The position numbers and the translations under genes are program-made. Under the pieces are notes generated by a model that ran no database searches, was not told the origin of the DNA, and saw nothing but the letters and a program-made list of their open reading frames with translations. A DNA stretch of 64,000 bases from an uncultured Roseobacter sp. GTDB taxonomy: Bacteria; Pseudomonadota; Alphaproteobacteria; Rhodobacterales; Rhodobacteraceae. Below are positions 49,014 through 57,155 of the stretch, piece after piece. Each line of letters opens with the position of its first letter. Positions within the stretch are counted from its first letter, which is position 1. The DNA lies in contig NZ_CANLXG010000001.1 in assembly GCF_947495025.1 (NCBI RefSeq), positions 372,001 through 436,000 on the forward strand. The letters run 5' to 3'.

Positions 49014-49821
49014 GATGTTGAAACGTCTTTTCATACTGATGATGATTTTGGCAGGGGCGCCGGTACTTGCACACGAGTTTTGGATCGAACCGACGGAGTA
49101 TCAAGTCGAAAGCGGCGCAATTCTGACTGCTGACCTGAAAAATGGCGAGAATTTCAGGGGAACGTCGCTTGGCTGGTTCGACAACAACTTTACCCGCTTT
49201 GATATTGCGGCCGGTCAGCGGCTGGTTGCAGTTGACGGGCGACCCGGTGATTACCCGGCGCTGAACATGCAGACACCAGCAGACGGGCTGCTGGTTGTGC
49301 TGCACGAAACAACTCCGGCCAGCCTGACGTACCGCGAATGGGAAAAATTTCAGAAATTTGCGGACCACAAGGATTTCCCGGATGCGGCGGCTGTGCATGA
49401 AGAGCGTGGCTGGTCGACGGAAAAATTCCGTGAAAGCTATACCCGCCACGTGAAGGCGCTGATCGCAGCAGGTGACGGTGCAGGAGCTGACCGTGCCTTT
49501 GGGCTTGAGACTGAAATCGTGGCGCTGGACAACCCGTATGCCGGAGGTTTCGCCGGCCCGCTTCGGGTGCGCGTATTGTATCAGGACGCGCCGCGCGCAG
49601 ATGCTCAGGTCGAGGTTTTTGAACGCGATCCGTCGGGTGAGGTCACTGTATCGCTTGTCCGTACCGACGCGCGTGGCATTGCACCGGTTCCCGTGCGCGC
49701 GGGACATGAATACCTGCTGGATGCTGTGGTGCTGCGAGAAGCAGAAAGCGCGGGATCTGAGCCGGATGCACCTGTGTGGCGCACCCTCTGGGCGGCACTG
49801 ACGTTCCGGGTGCCGGACTGA
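49012..49821 (+). CDS. DUF4198 periplasmic protein
   Basis: A 269-residue exported protein: signal peptide through about residue 19 (ending PVLAHEF), then DUF4198 features: HEFWIEPTEYQVESG, TDLKNGENF-like ADLKNGENFRG, and a C-terminal beta-sandwich (PLRVRVLYQDAPRADAQVEVF, RTDARGIAPVPV). DUF4198 proteins accompany nickel/cobalt transporters (NikM/NikL-like). It is divergent from the HupE-like gene, consistent with a joint metal-uptake role. AAGGG lies eight bases before the ATG. Confidence 0.82.
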   Translation: MMLKRLFILMMILAGAPVLAHEFWIEPTEYQVESGAILTADLKNGENFRGTSLGWFDNNFTRFDIAAGQRLVAVDGRPGDYPALNMQTPADGLLVVLHETTPASLTYREWEKFQKFADHKDFPDAAAVHEERGWSTEKFRESYTRHVKALIAAGDGAGADRAFGLETEIVALDNPYAGGFAGPLRVRVLYQDAPRADAQVEVFERDPSGEVTVSLVRTDARGIAPVPVRAGHEYLLDAVVLREAESAGSEPDAPVWRTLWAALTFRVPD

Positions 49822-49869
49822 CGCCGACACACTCTTGCACCGCGCGTCGATCCCCGGCAAAAGGCCCTC

Positions 49870-50763
49870 ATGAATAACCAGCCCGACATTCTGTGCATCG
49901 GATCTGTTCTGTGGGACGTGATCGGCCGCTCTGCCAGCGCTATGCGTCAGGGATCAGATGTACCGGGGCGCATTACCCGGCTGCCCGGCGGCGTTGCCAT
50001 GAACATCGCCATGACGCTTGCACGTTTTGGCCTGACGCCAGGGTTGCTGACGGCCATCGGCAGGGACGCAGAGGGCGAGGAACTGGTGGCGGCCTGTATC
50101 GCGCGGGGCATGATCACGGATCACGTCTATCGGTCCGACGATCTGCCCACGGATGTATATATGGCGGTAGAAGGCGCCAACGGACTGATTGCAGCTGTCG
50201 CCGACGCCCATTCCCTTGAAGCAGCGGGTGCGCGTATTCTGTCACCTTTGTCCGATGGCCGTCTTGCATCCGAGGCGCATCCTTACCAGGGGCTGGTCGC
50301 ACTTGATGGCAACCTCACGCTTGATCTGCTCACCGATATAGCCACCAGCCCGCTGCTCGCGCAGGCCGACCTGCGCGTGGCCCCCGCATCGCCAGGCAAA
50401 GCCGAACGGCTGTTGCCGTTTGTCAGGTCCGGGCGCGGGACGCTGTATGTCAATCTGGAAGAGGCCGGGCTGTTGTGCCAGCAGAGTTTTGACACCTCGT
50501 CCGACGCCGCGCGTGGCCTGCTGGAGCGCGGTGCATCGCGCGTGCTCGTGACCGATGGCGGAAACGACGCGACCGAAGGCACGGGCGATGACCTGATCAC
50601 ACGTACACCGCCGCAGGTTCTGGTGACCCGTGTCACCGGCGCCGGTGACACCTTTATGGCCGCCCATATTGCCGCCGAAGCGGCAGGCGCGGACCGCTCT
50701 GCGGCACTGACACGCGCTCTGGGCGCTGCAGCCCACTTTGTATCCGGAGAAACACCCCTGTGA
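49870..50763 (+). CDS. psuK: pseudouridine kinase (PfkB family)
   Basis: A 297-residue PfkB sugar kinase. The N-terminal GGVAMNIAMTLARFG and the C-terminal TRVTGAGDTFMAAH with catalytic Asp are the two family signatures. Linkage to psuG by a GTGA overlap identifies it as pseudouridine kinase, which makes pseudouridine 5'-phosphate for PsuG. It starts 48 bases after the DUF4198 gene. No nucleoside transporter is next to it. Confidence 0.92.
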   Translation: MNNQPDILCIGSVLWDVIGRSASAMRQGSDVPGRITRLPGGVAMNIAMTLARFGLTPGLLTAIGRDAEGEELVAACIARGMITDHVYRSDDLPTDVYMAVEGANGLIAAVADAHSLEAAGARILSPLSDGRLASEAHPYQGLVALDGNLTLDLLTDIATSPLLAQADLRVAPASPGKAERLLPFVRSGRGTLYVNLEEAGLLCQQSFDTSSDAARGLLERGASRVLVTDGGNDATEGTGDDLITRTPPQVLVTRVTGAGDTFMAAHIAAEAAGADRSAALTRALGAAAHFVSGETPL

Positions 50764-51683
50764 CTGACATGCCCATGATCCGAAGCACCGAAGTTGCCGC
50801 CGCCAGTGCAGCAGGCAAACCCGTCGTGGCGCTTGAGAGCACCATCATTACGCACGGAATGCCATTTCCCCAGAACCTTGAGGTGGCCCGTCAGGTCGAA
50901 GACGACATCCGCGCAGCCGGCGCGGTGCCGGCAACTATGGCGGTGCTGAACGGGACGCTCTGCGCCGGTCTGGAGCCGGAACAGCTCGATACGCTGGCGC
51001 AGGCCCGTGGTGTCGCCAAGCTGTCGCGCGCAGACCTTGCCGCCTGTCTGGCAACAGGTGGCACCGGTGCCACGACGGTGGCGGCGACAATGATCGCAGC
51101 CCGTCTTGCGGGTATTGAGGTGTTTGCAACCGGCGGGATCGGTGGTGTGCACCGGGGTGCCGAGAACAGCTTTGATATTTCGGCCGATCTGATGGAACTG
51201 GCGCAGACACCTGTCAGCGTCGTTGCGGCAGGCGCCAAGGCAATCCTGGACGTCGAAAAGACCCTCGAAGTGCTGGAAACACAGGGCGTGCCGGTGATCG
51301 CCGTCGGCCAGGACGCGTTCCCCGCCTTCTGGAGCGCCGGTTCGCCGCTGCGTGCGCCGCTGCGCATGGATACCCCCGAAGATATTGCAGCTGCACACCA
51401 CATGCGTGGCCTTCTCGGCCTGCCGGGCGGGCAGCTCATTGCAAACCCGATCCCTGCAGACGATGAGATTCCCGCAGCAGAGCTCGCGCCGGTGATTACA
51501 CGGGCACAGCTGGACGCAGATGAGCACGGTATCCGCGGCAAGGCTGTAACCCCATATCTGCTGCAGCGGATTTTCGAGCTGACAGAGGGGCGTTCACTGA
51601 CGGCGAATATTGCCCTGGTCCGCAATAACGCGCGTCTGGCGGCCCGTATCGCTCAGGCACTGAGCACAATCCGCAACGCATAG
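50760..51683 (+). CDS. psuG: pseudouridine-5'-phosphate glycosidase
   Basis: A 307-residue PsuG, which splits pseudouridine 5'-phosphate to uracil and ribose 5-phosphate. Motifs: VALESTIITHGMPFPQN, KLSRADLAACLATGGTGATTVAATM, FATGGIGGVHRGAENSFDISADL, and NPIPADDEIP. The GTG start sits inside the psuK stop, so it is translationally coupled. Confidence 0.95.
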   Translation: MTDMPMIRSTEVAAASAAGKPVVALESTIITHGMPFPQNLEVARQVEDDIRAAGAVPATMAVLNGTLCAGLEPEQLDTLAQARGVAKLSRADLAACLATGGTGATTVAATMIAARLAGIEVFATGGIGGVHRGAENSFDISADLMELAQTPVSVVAAGAKAILDVEKTLEVLETQGVPVIAVGQDAFPAFWSAGSPLRAPLRMDTPEDIAAAHHMRGLLGLPGGQLIANPIPADDEIPAAELAPVITRAQLDADEHGIRGKAVTPYLLQRIFELTEGRSLTANIALVRNNARLAARIAQALSTIRNA

Positions 51684-51770
51684 GCACAACAGCGTGCTCT
51701 GGTGGCCCTGGGCCATTGTGGATACGGGTCAAAGCGCCTAACTATCCGGTGAACACCCGTTGGAACCTGA

Positions 51771-52487
51771 ATGAACACGCCCTTCGATCCTGAAACCCCT
51801 CCGTCCCGCCGCAGCCTTCTGGCAAGCTTCCGCGCCTCGTTCCTGACAGGCCTGGTGGTGATTGCACCGGTGGGACTGACGATCTGGCTGATCTGGTCTG
51901 TCGTTGGATGGATCGACGGCTTCGTGCTGCCACTTGTGCCGCGCGCCTACCAGCCCGACCGGCTGATCCAGGACCTGCTGGGCCTCGACCCCTCTGTGCA
52001 GATCAATGTGCGCGGTATCGGCGTCATTATCTTCCTGATCTTTACGGTGATTGTCGGCTGGATGGCCAAAGGCATTATTGGCAGGTCGATGATCCGTTTC
52101 GCCGAAAGCCTCGTGGAACGCACGCCCGTGGTGCGGACGATCTATTCGGGGATCAAACAGATCTCCGAGACGGTCTTTGCGCAATCCGAGCGGTCATTCG
52201 AGAAGGCCTGTGTGATCGAATATCCGCGCAAGGGTATCTGGGCCATCGGGTTCATCTCGACCAACACCAAAGGCGAAATCGCTGCCCGCGCCAATGACGG
52301 ACGGCCCATGCTGAGTATCTTTCTGCCCACGACGCCCAACCCGACCTCGGGGTTTTTGCTGTTCGTGCCTCAGGAGGATGTGATCGAGCTGGAAATGACC
52401 GTGGAAGATGCCGCCAAACTGGTGATCTCTGCAGGCCTTGTTTACCCCAATGGCAAGGATCCGGCCCAGCCGCCGGACCAGAACTGA
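51771..52487 (+). CDS. DUF502 inner-membrane protein
   Basis: A 238-residue protein with two transmembrane helices (about 22-48 and 80-103) and a C-terminal DUF502 domain (VERTPVVRTIYSGIKQISETVF, FISTNTKGEIA, TTPNPTSGFLLFVPQEDVIELEMTVEDAAKLVISAGLVYP). Members are conserved inner-membrane proteins of unknown function. Its stop directly abuts the convergent patatin gene. Confidence 0.9.
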   Translation: MNTPFDPETPPSRRSLLASFRASFLTGLVVIAPVGLTIWLIWSVVGWIDGFVLPLVPRAYQPDRLIQDLLGLDPSVQINVRGIGVIIFLIFTVIVGWMAKGIIGRSMIRFAESLVERTPVVRTIYSGIKQISETVFAQSERSFEKACVIEYPRKGIWAIGFISTNTKGEIAARANDGRPMLSIFLPTTPNPTSGFLLFVPQEDVIELEMTVEDAAKLVISAGLVYPNGKDPAQPPDQN

Positions 52488-53525
52488 TCAGCTGAACATC
52501 GCCGGCAGGTCGATGGTGCTGCGCTTGTTCAGATCATCCTTGTGGTGTTCGATGAACGCATCTGCGGCCCGCTGTCCCGCCTCTTTAAGCCGTGCCAGCG
52601 TATAGGGCGTCGGCACCAGTTTGGTCGCCACCGACAGCTCGTTCATCAGCGCGTCATCGGCGATCATATGCACCAGAACGCGGTTTTTCTGTTCTGTGCT
52701 CAGCGTGCCCTGATCCAGCAGACGCTGGACAAACTCAATGGCCCTGAGCTCGCGCAGAAGCGAAGAATTGAAACTGATCTCATTGATACGGTTCTGTATA
52801 GCCTGTGCGGTGCGCGGAATTTCGGTGCGTTCCAGCGGGTTGATATTTACCACCAGAATGTCGTCCGGCAGGTTTTTGTTAAAGAGCGGAAAGAGCGCCG
52901 GATTGCCGGTATAACCGCCATCCCAGAACGCCTCGGTGGTGCCTGTTTCCGCATCCTCCAGCTCAACCGCCTGGAAAACTGTGGGCAGACAGGCAGAGGC
53001 CAGAATGGCTTCTGTACTGATCTCACTGTCCTTGAAAACGCGCACTTTGCCGTTGCGCACGCGGGTGGCGCAGACAAACAGACAGGGCCCGTGTCCGTTT
53101 TCCTGACAGACCAGATCAAAGTTCAGCTGGCTGACAATCGGCTCCAGCGGGTTTCGGTAAAACGGACCGTAGGAATAGGGCGAAAACATCCGCGACCATG
53201 CTTCGGACGCCATCACCGGCCAGGAATACTCGAGCGCGGTGGAAAAATCCCCCAGCGAAAACGGTGTCATCCACTGCGGAATGTGCAGATCGGGCCGCGC
53301 GCCCACTTCCTGCCACAGCCAGTCCAGCCGCGCCCGCGCGCCCTCGCGGCCGCCCTCTATCATCCCGGCCTTGAACGCCGCACCGTTCAGCGCGCCGGCG
53401 CTGGTGCCCGAGATGGCCGACACGTGAATGTCCTCTTCGGACAACAGTCTGTCGAGCACGCCCCAGGTGAACGCGCCATGCGCGCCCCCGCCCTGCAGCG
53501 CCAGATTAATCCGTCTGACCGTCAT
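52488..53525 (-). CDS. patatin-like phospholipase
   Basis: A 345-residue patatin. The oxyanion loop QGGGAHGAF (11-19), nucleophile Ser42 in GTSAG, and Asp202 in DGGYTGNP make the catalytic dyad. I chose the ATG at 53523-53525 because AAGGAG lies six bases upstream. It follows bdhA by 59 bases on the same strand, so lipid or polyhydroxybutyrate turnover is a shared theme; the substrate is unproven. Confidence 0.92.
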   Translation of the reverse strand: MTVRRINLALQGGGAHGAFTWGVLDRLLSEEDIHVSAISGTSAGALNGAAFKAGMIEGGREGARARLDWLWQEVGARPDLHIPQWMTPFSLGDFSTALEYSWPVMASEAWSRMFSPYSYGPFYRNPLEPIVSQLNFDLVCQENGHGPCLFVCATRVRNGKVRVFKDSEISTEAILASACLPTVFQAVELEDAETGTTEAFWDGGYTGNPALFPLFNKNLPDDILVVNINPLERTEIPRTAQAIQNRINEISFNSSLLRELRAIEFVQRLLDQGTLSTEQKNRVLVHMIADDALMNELSVATKLVPTPYTLARLKEAGQRAADAFIEHHKDDLNKRSTIDLPAMFS

Positions 53526-53584
53526 ACCGCGCTCCTTTTTGCTTGTCCGGCGGGAAATTTCCCCTCCGGAGGCGGAATATCGCG

Positions 53585-54370
53585 TTACAGCGCCGTCCAG
53601 CCACCATCCACGCTGATGGTGGTGCCGGTGATCTGAGCCGCTGCATCGGAGCACAGGAACGTCGCCGTCCCGCCCATCTGCTCGACAGTTGCGAACTCCT
53701 TTGACGGCTGCCGTGTCAGCATGACGTTCTCGATGACCTCTTCGCGCGTCATGTCATATTCTTTCATCGTGTCGGGTATCTGTTTTTCCACGATAGGGGT
53801 CAGCACATAGCCCGGACAGATCGCATTGGCCGTGATCGGCTCTTTTGCTGTTTCCAGCGCTGTTGTTTTTGTCAGCCCCACAACTCCGTGTTTAGCCGCA
53901 ATGTAGGCTGATTTGTAGGGTGACGCGGTCAGCCCGTGTGCAGAGGCGATATTGATCACCCTGCCCCAGCCCGCCGCGCGCATCATCGGCAGCGCAACGG
54001 CCGTCGTGTGAAAGGCCGAGGACATATTGATCGCGATAATCGCATCCCACTTTTCGGCCGGAAAGTCAGGAATGCCGGCGACGTGCTGGATGCCCGCGTT
54101 GTTCACAAGAATATCGCATGTGCCTGCGTCGCGGATCAGCGCGCGGCACTGATCGCCCTTTGACATATCTGCCTGGATGTACCGCGCGGATACGCCGGTT
54201 TTCTCTGCAATCTCAGCAGCAATGGCATGGTCCTCGGCGTTGTCCGTAAAAGAGTTCAGCACCACATCCGCTCCGGCCCGTGCCAGTTCCCATGCGATCC
54301 CCAGGCCGATGCCGGAATTTGATCCTGTGATTACGGCCGTTTTGCCGATTAGTGAGATTTCAAAAGCCAT
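53585..54370 (-). CDS. bdhA: 3-hydroxybutyrate dehydrogenase
   Basis: A 261-residue short-chain dehydrogenase. The NAD motif is TGSNSGIG (15-22) and the catalytic set Ser143, Tyr156, Lys160. The MAFE start, NNAGIQHVAGIPDFP and C-terminal GTTISVDGGWTAL fit the D-3-hydroxybutyrate dehydrogenase group, which oxidises 3-hydroxybutyrate to acetoacetate. It lies downstream of a promoter-terminator unit (54505-54616) on the same strand and may be its read-through target. Confidence 0.92.
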   Translation of the reverse strand: MAFEISLIGKTAVITGSNSGIGLGIAWELARAGADVVLNSFTDNAEDHAIAAEIAEKTGVSARYIQADMSKGDQCRALIRDAGTCDILVNNAGIQHVAGIPDFPAEKWDAIIAINMSSAFHTTAVALPMMRAAGWGRVINIASAHGLTASPYKSAYIAAKHGVVGLTKTTALETAKEPITANAICPGYVLTPIVEKQIPDTMKEYDMTREEVIENVMLTRQPSKEFATVEQMGGTATFLCSDAAAQITGTTISVDGGWTAL

Positions 54371-54504
54371 GCTCCGCCTTCCCGTTTCAATATGCTGCGT
54401 TGCAGTGATCATGCCTTGCTGCGGGTGCAAAGTGAATGCGTAATCGGCAAACGCCCGCTCTGCGGGTCTGACAGCACCCCGGCACGGCCGGATTCCGCCA
54501 GTCC

Positions 54505-54534
54505 AAAAAAAAACGCCTGCACAAGGCAGGCGTT
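54505..54534 (-). terminator. intrinsic terminator of the small RNA
   Basis: AACGCCTGC (54512-54520) pairs with GCAGGCGTT (54526-54534) in a perfect 9-bp stem with a 5-base loop, followed on the minus strand by nine T (54505-54513). It terminates minus-strand transcription 135 bases before bdhA. The plus strand has only AAGTTATT after the stem, so it is directional. Confidence 0.9.
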
Positions 54535-54581
54535 AAGTTATTGAGGCAGGTTTCATACAGGCAAGAAACCTATCGAGCAGT
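54505..54581 (-). ncRNA. predicted small RNA or attenuated bdhA leader
   Basis: A compact unit: a strong sigma-70 promoter, about 77 transcribed bases, and a strong intrinsic terminator, with no protein of more than a few codons. A first hairpin GGTTTC/GAAACC (54549-54570) presents the loop TTGCCTGTAT, then a single-stranded AACTTAACG-type linker leads to the terminator. This is the layout of a trans-acting sRNA. Because bdhA follows on the same strand, an attenuated leader is the alternative; a 7-codon frame MKPASIT ends at the terminator but lacks a good ribosome site. Confidence 0.65.
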
Positions 54582-54587
54582 GATCTC

Positions 54588-54616
54588 TTTATAAGCAATC
54601 CCGCGCCGCTGTCCAA
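54588..54616 (-). promoter_or_regulatory. sigma-70 promoter of the small RNA
   Basis: On the minus strand TTGGAC (54611-54616) and TATAAA (54588-54593) are separated by exactly 17 bases, among the best -35/-10 matches in the window. The predicted start is an A near 54581. Confidence 0.75.
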
Positions 54617-54695
54617 GCTAAAAGTTTGATAACGCGTAAATTCACCGATAGGTTATGGGCAATGAAAATAAGGGCAGCAGGGGATTGTCTCCGAA

Positions 54696-56519
54696 ATGAA
54701 CACGGTATTTTTCCGTCGTATCCGGCAGGTTTTGCTGATTGTGACAGCGATTCTCTACACAACCCATGCGGTTGCAGAGCCGCAGCATGGTCTATCTATG
54801 TATGGCGATCCCGCGCTGCCACCGGATTTTGTGTCCCTGCCCTATGCCCGGCCTGATGCCCCCAGGGGCGGCAGCATCACTCTGGGCAACACCGGCGGCT
54901 TCGACAGCCTGAACCCGTTTGTGCGCAAAGGTACCGTGCCCTGGCAACTGCGGTTTTTCACCCATGAATCGCTGATGGGTCGCAGCTGGGACGAACCTTT
55001 CACGCTTTACGGGCTTCTGGCCGAATCGGTTGAGGTCCCTGATGACCGCTCCTGGGTCGCTTTTACGCTGCGTGAAAATGCCCGCTTCTCAGACGGATCA
55101 CCGGTCACGATTGATGATGTGATCTTTTCTTATGAACTGCTCGGCAGCCAGGGGCATCCGCGGTATCTCGGCCTGGCCGGACAGATCGCGGCCATTGACC
55201 AGACCGGGCCACGCAGTCTCAGGATTACCTTCAACACAGACAACCGGGAACTGGCACTGCTGGCCGGTATGCGCCCGATCCTCAGCCGGGCGCAGTGGGA
55301 AGGCCGGGATTTTGCGAACGCGCCTATTGCCGACATTCCACTCGGAACGGGGCCTTATGTTGTGAGTGATTATGAGGCCGGACGCTTTGTTCAGCTGACG
55401 CGCAACCCCGACTACTGGGGCGCGGAGCTCCCTTTGCGTGCCGGCACGCATAATTTCGATCGGATCAGGCTCGATTTTTACGGCGATGCCTCAGTGATGT
55501 TTGAGGGCTTCAAAGCAGGGGATATTTCGGCTGTGCGCGAGTTCAATGCCGAAAAATGGGCGCGCCAGTATGATTTTCCGGCCGTTCAGCGTGGCGATGT
55601 GGTCAGGTCCGAAATCCCCCACCTCAAGCCATCTGGCATGACAGGTTTTGTGATGAACACGCGGCGTCCGCCCTTTGACGACTGGCGCGTGCGCGAAGCG
55701 CTGATCCAGGCCTTTAATTTTGAGTATATCAACGACACCCTCACCGGTGGCGCGCAGCCGCGCATTACCTCCTATTTTTCCAACTCCGTTCTTGCGATGG
55801 CGCCGGGCCCCGCATCCGGCGCGGTGGCAGATCTGCTGGCACCGTTTGCCGACAGTCTGCTGCCCGGAACACTCGAGGGTTACGAACTGCCCGTTACCGA
55901 TGGCTCCCTGCGCAACCGCCGGGGGATCCGCCGGGCGATGGCACTTCTGGAGGAGGCAGGCTGGACACCGCAGGACGGGATCATGCGCAACGCCAGCGGC
56001 GACGCGCTTGCCTTTACCCTGCTCATTGCACAGAACAGCAGCGAAAACCGCGCCATCGCGGATATCTACCAGTCCGCTCTGGACCGTCTGGGCGTGGAAA
56101 TGACCATCGAGGCGACCGACGACGCGCAGTTTACCGAGCGCACCAGTGCCTTTGATTTTGAAATGACCACCTATCGTCGGGCCCTTTCGCTGTCACCGGG
56201 AAATGAGCAGCGGTTTTACTGGGGCTCTGACTCGGCGAGCCAGGAGGGATCCCGCAATCTTATGGGCGTCACTTCTCCCGCTGCGGATGCCATGATCGAC
56301 GCCATGCTCCAGGCCAGAACCGCAGAGGAATTCACGTCTGCCGTTCGCGCGCTGGACAGAATTCTGACAGCGGGGCGGTACGTGATCCCGTTCTGGCAGT
56401 ACACCACTGGGCGCATCGCGCATATAAAAGAAATGAAATTCCCGGATGAACTGCCGCTTTACGGAGATGGTCCCAATTACATGCCGGAAGTCTGGTGGTA
56501 TGAGGCGTCAGACCAGTGA
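54696..56519 (+). CDS. extracellular solute-binding protein, family 5
   Basis: A 607-residue periplasmic binding protein of the peptide/nickel (SBP_bac_5) class. The signal peptide ends about residue 28 (HAVAEPQ). The body shows YARPDAPRGGSITLGNTGGFDSLNPFV, YGLLAESVEVPDD, FSDGSPVTIDDVIFSYELL and GTGPYVVSDYEAGRFVQLTRNPDYWG, closest in style to YejA-type binding proteins. No permease or ATPase gene is adjacent, so it is an orphan here. It ends 12 bases inside the convergent regulator gene. Confidence 0.9.
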   Translation: MNTVFFRRIRQVLLIVTAILYTTHAVAEPQHGLSMYGDPALPPDFVSLPYARPDAPRGGSITLGNTGGFDSLNPFVRKGTVPWQLRFFTHESLMGRSWDEPFTLYGLLAESVEVPDDRSWVAFTLRENARFSDGSPVTIDDVIFSYELLGSQGHPRYLGLAGQIAAIDQTGPRSLRITFNTDNRELALLAGMRPILSRAQWEGRDFANAPIADIPLGTGPYVVSDYEAGRFVQLTRNPDYWGAELPLRAGTHNFDRIRLDFYGDASVMFEGFKAGDISAVREFNAEKWARQYDFPAVQRGDVVRSEIPHLKPSGMTGFVMNTRRPPFDDWRVREALIQAFNFEYINDTLTGGAQPRITSYFSNSVLAMAPGPASGAVADLLAPFADSLLPGTLEGYELPVTDGSLRNRRGIRRAMALLEEAGWTPQDGIMRNASGDALAFTLLIAQNSSENRAIADIYQSALDRLGVEMTIEATDDAQFTERTSAFDFEMTTYRRALSLSPGNEQRFYWGSDSASQEGSRNLMGVTSPAADAMIDAMLQARTAEEFTSAVRALDRILTAGRYVIPFWQYTTGRIAHIKEMKFPDELPLYGDGPNYMPEVWWYEASDQ

Positions 56520-57137
56520 GGTGACCCAGAGGATGTTGGCATCCTCCTGGCTGACCGACACGACGTTATGTCCCATTGAGGCATCGTAATAGGCGCTGTC
56601 GCCGCGGCGCATTTCGACCGGTTCATAGAATTCAGTATAGAGCCGGATCACGCCGGTCAGGACATACAGAAACTCTTCGCCGTCATGGCGTACCCAACCG
56701 TCGAATTCGGACATCTCGCGTGCACGGACCCGGGCACGATAGGGCAGCATCTGCTTTTTGGTGAGCGTATCAGCCAGCAGCTCATGTTCGTAGGTCACCG
56801 TGGCCTGCGGCGTCCCCTGGCCGGTGCGGGTCACTGACATACGCCCGTTCACCTGGCCCGGACGCGGCGGGGTAAAAAGCTGTGGTACGGAAATCTCCAG
56901 ACCAGTCGCCAGCTTTTTCAGGGCGTCATAGGTCGGGGACATCTGGCCGTTTTCAATCTTGCTGAGCGTTGATCGTGCAAGGCCTGCCTGCCGCGCGGCC
57001 TGTTCCAGCGTCCAGTCACGTGCCTTGCGCAGCTCGCGCACCCGCACACCCAGATCGAGCGGTACTGCCTGAGCATCCTGCCCGCTCTCACGCGCGATCC
57101 GGATCAGATTTTTGGGGTCACGGTCAGTCATGTCCAT
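56508..57137 (-). CDS. XRE-family regulator with C-terminal cupin
   Basis: A 209-residue regulator. An N-terminal helix-turn-helix (about 30-85: VRVRELRKARDWTLEQAARQAGLARSTLSKIENGQMSPTYDALKK) is joined to a cupin domain (about 130-205: EFLYVLTGVIRLYTEFYEPVEMRRGDSAYYDASMGHNVVSV). Such proteins sense small ligands and control nearby catabolic genes. The start (57137, or 57131) has no Shine-Dalgarno and may be leaderless; it is divergent from the acyl-CoA ligase gene, 18 bases away, its likely target. Confidence 0.88.
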   Translation of the reverse strand: MDMTDRDPKNLIRIARESGQDAQAVPLDLGVRVRELRKARDWTLEQAARQAGLARSTLSKIENGQMSPTYDALKKLATGLEISVPQLFTPPRPGQVNGRMSVTRTGQGTPQATVTYEHELLADTLTKKQMLPYRARVRAREMSEFDGWVRHDGEEFLYVLTGVIRLYTEFYEPVEMRRGDSAYYDASMGHNVVSVSQEDANILWVTSLV

Positions 57138-57155
57138 TTCTATAGGAGGATCGCC

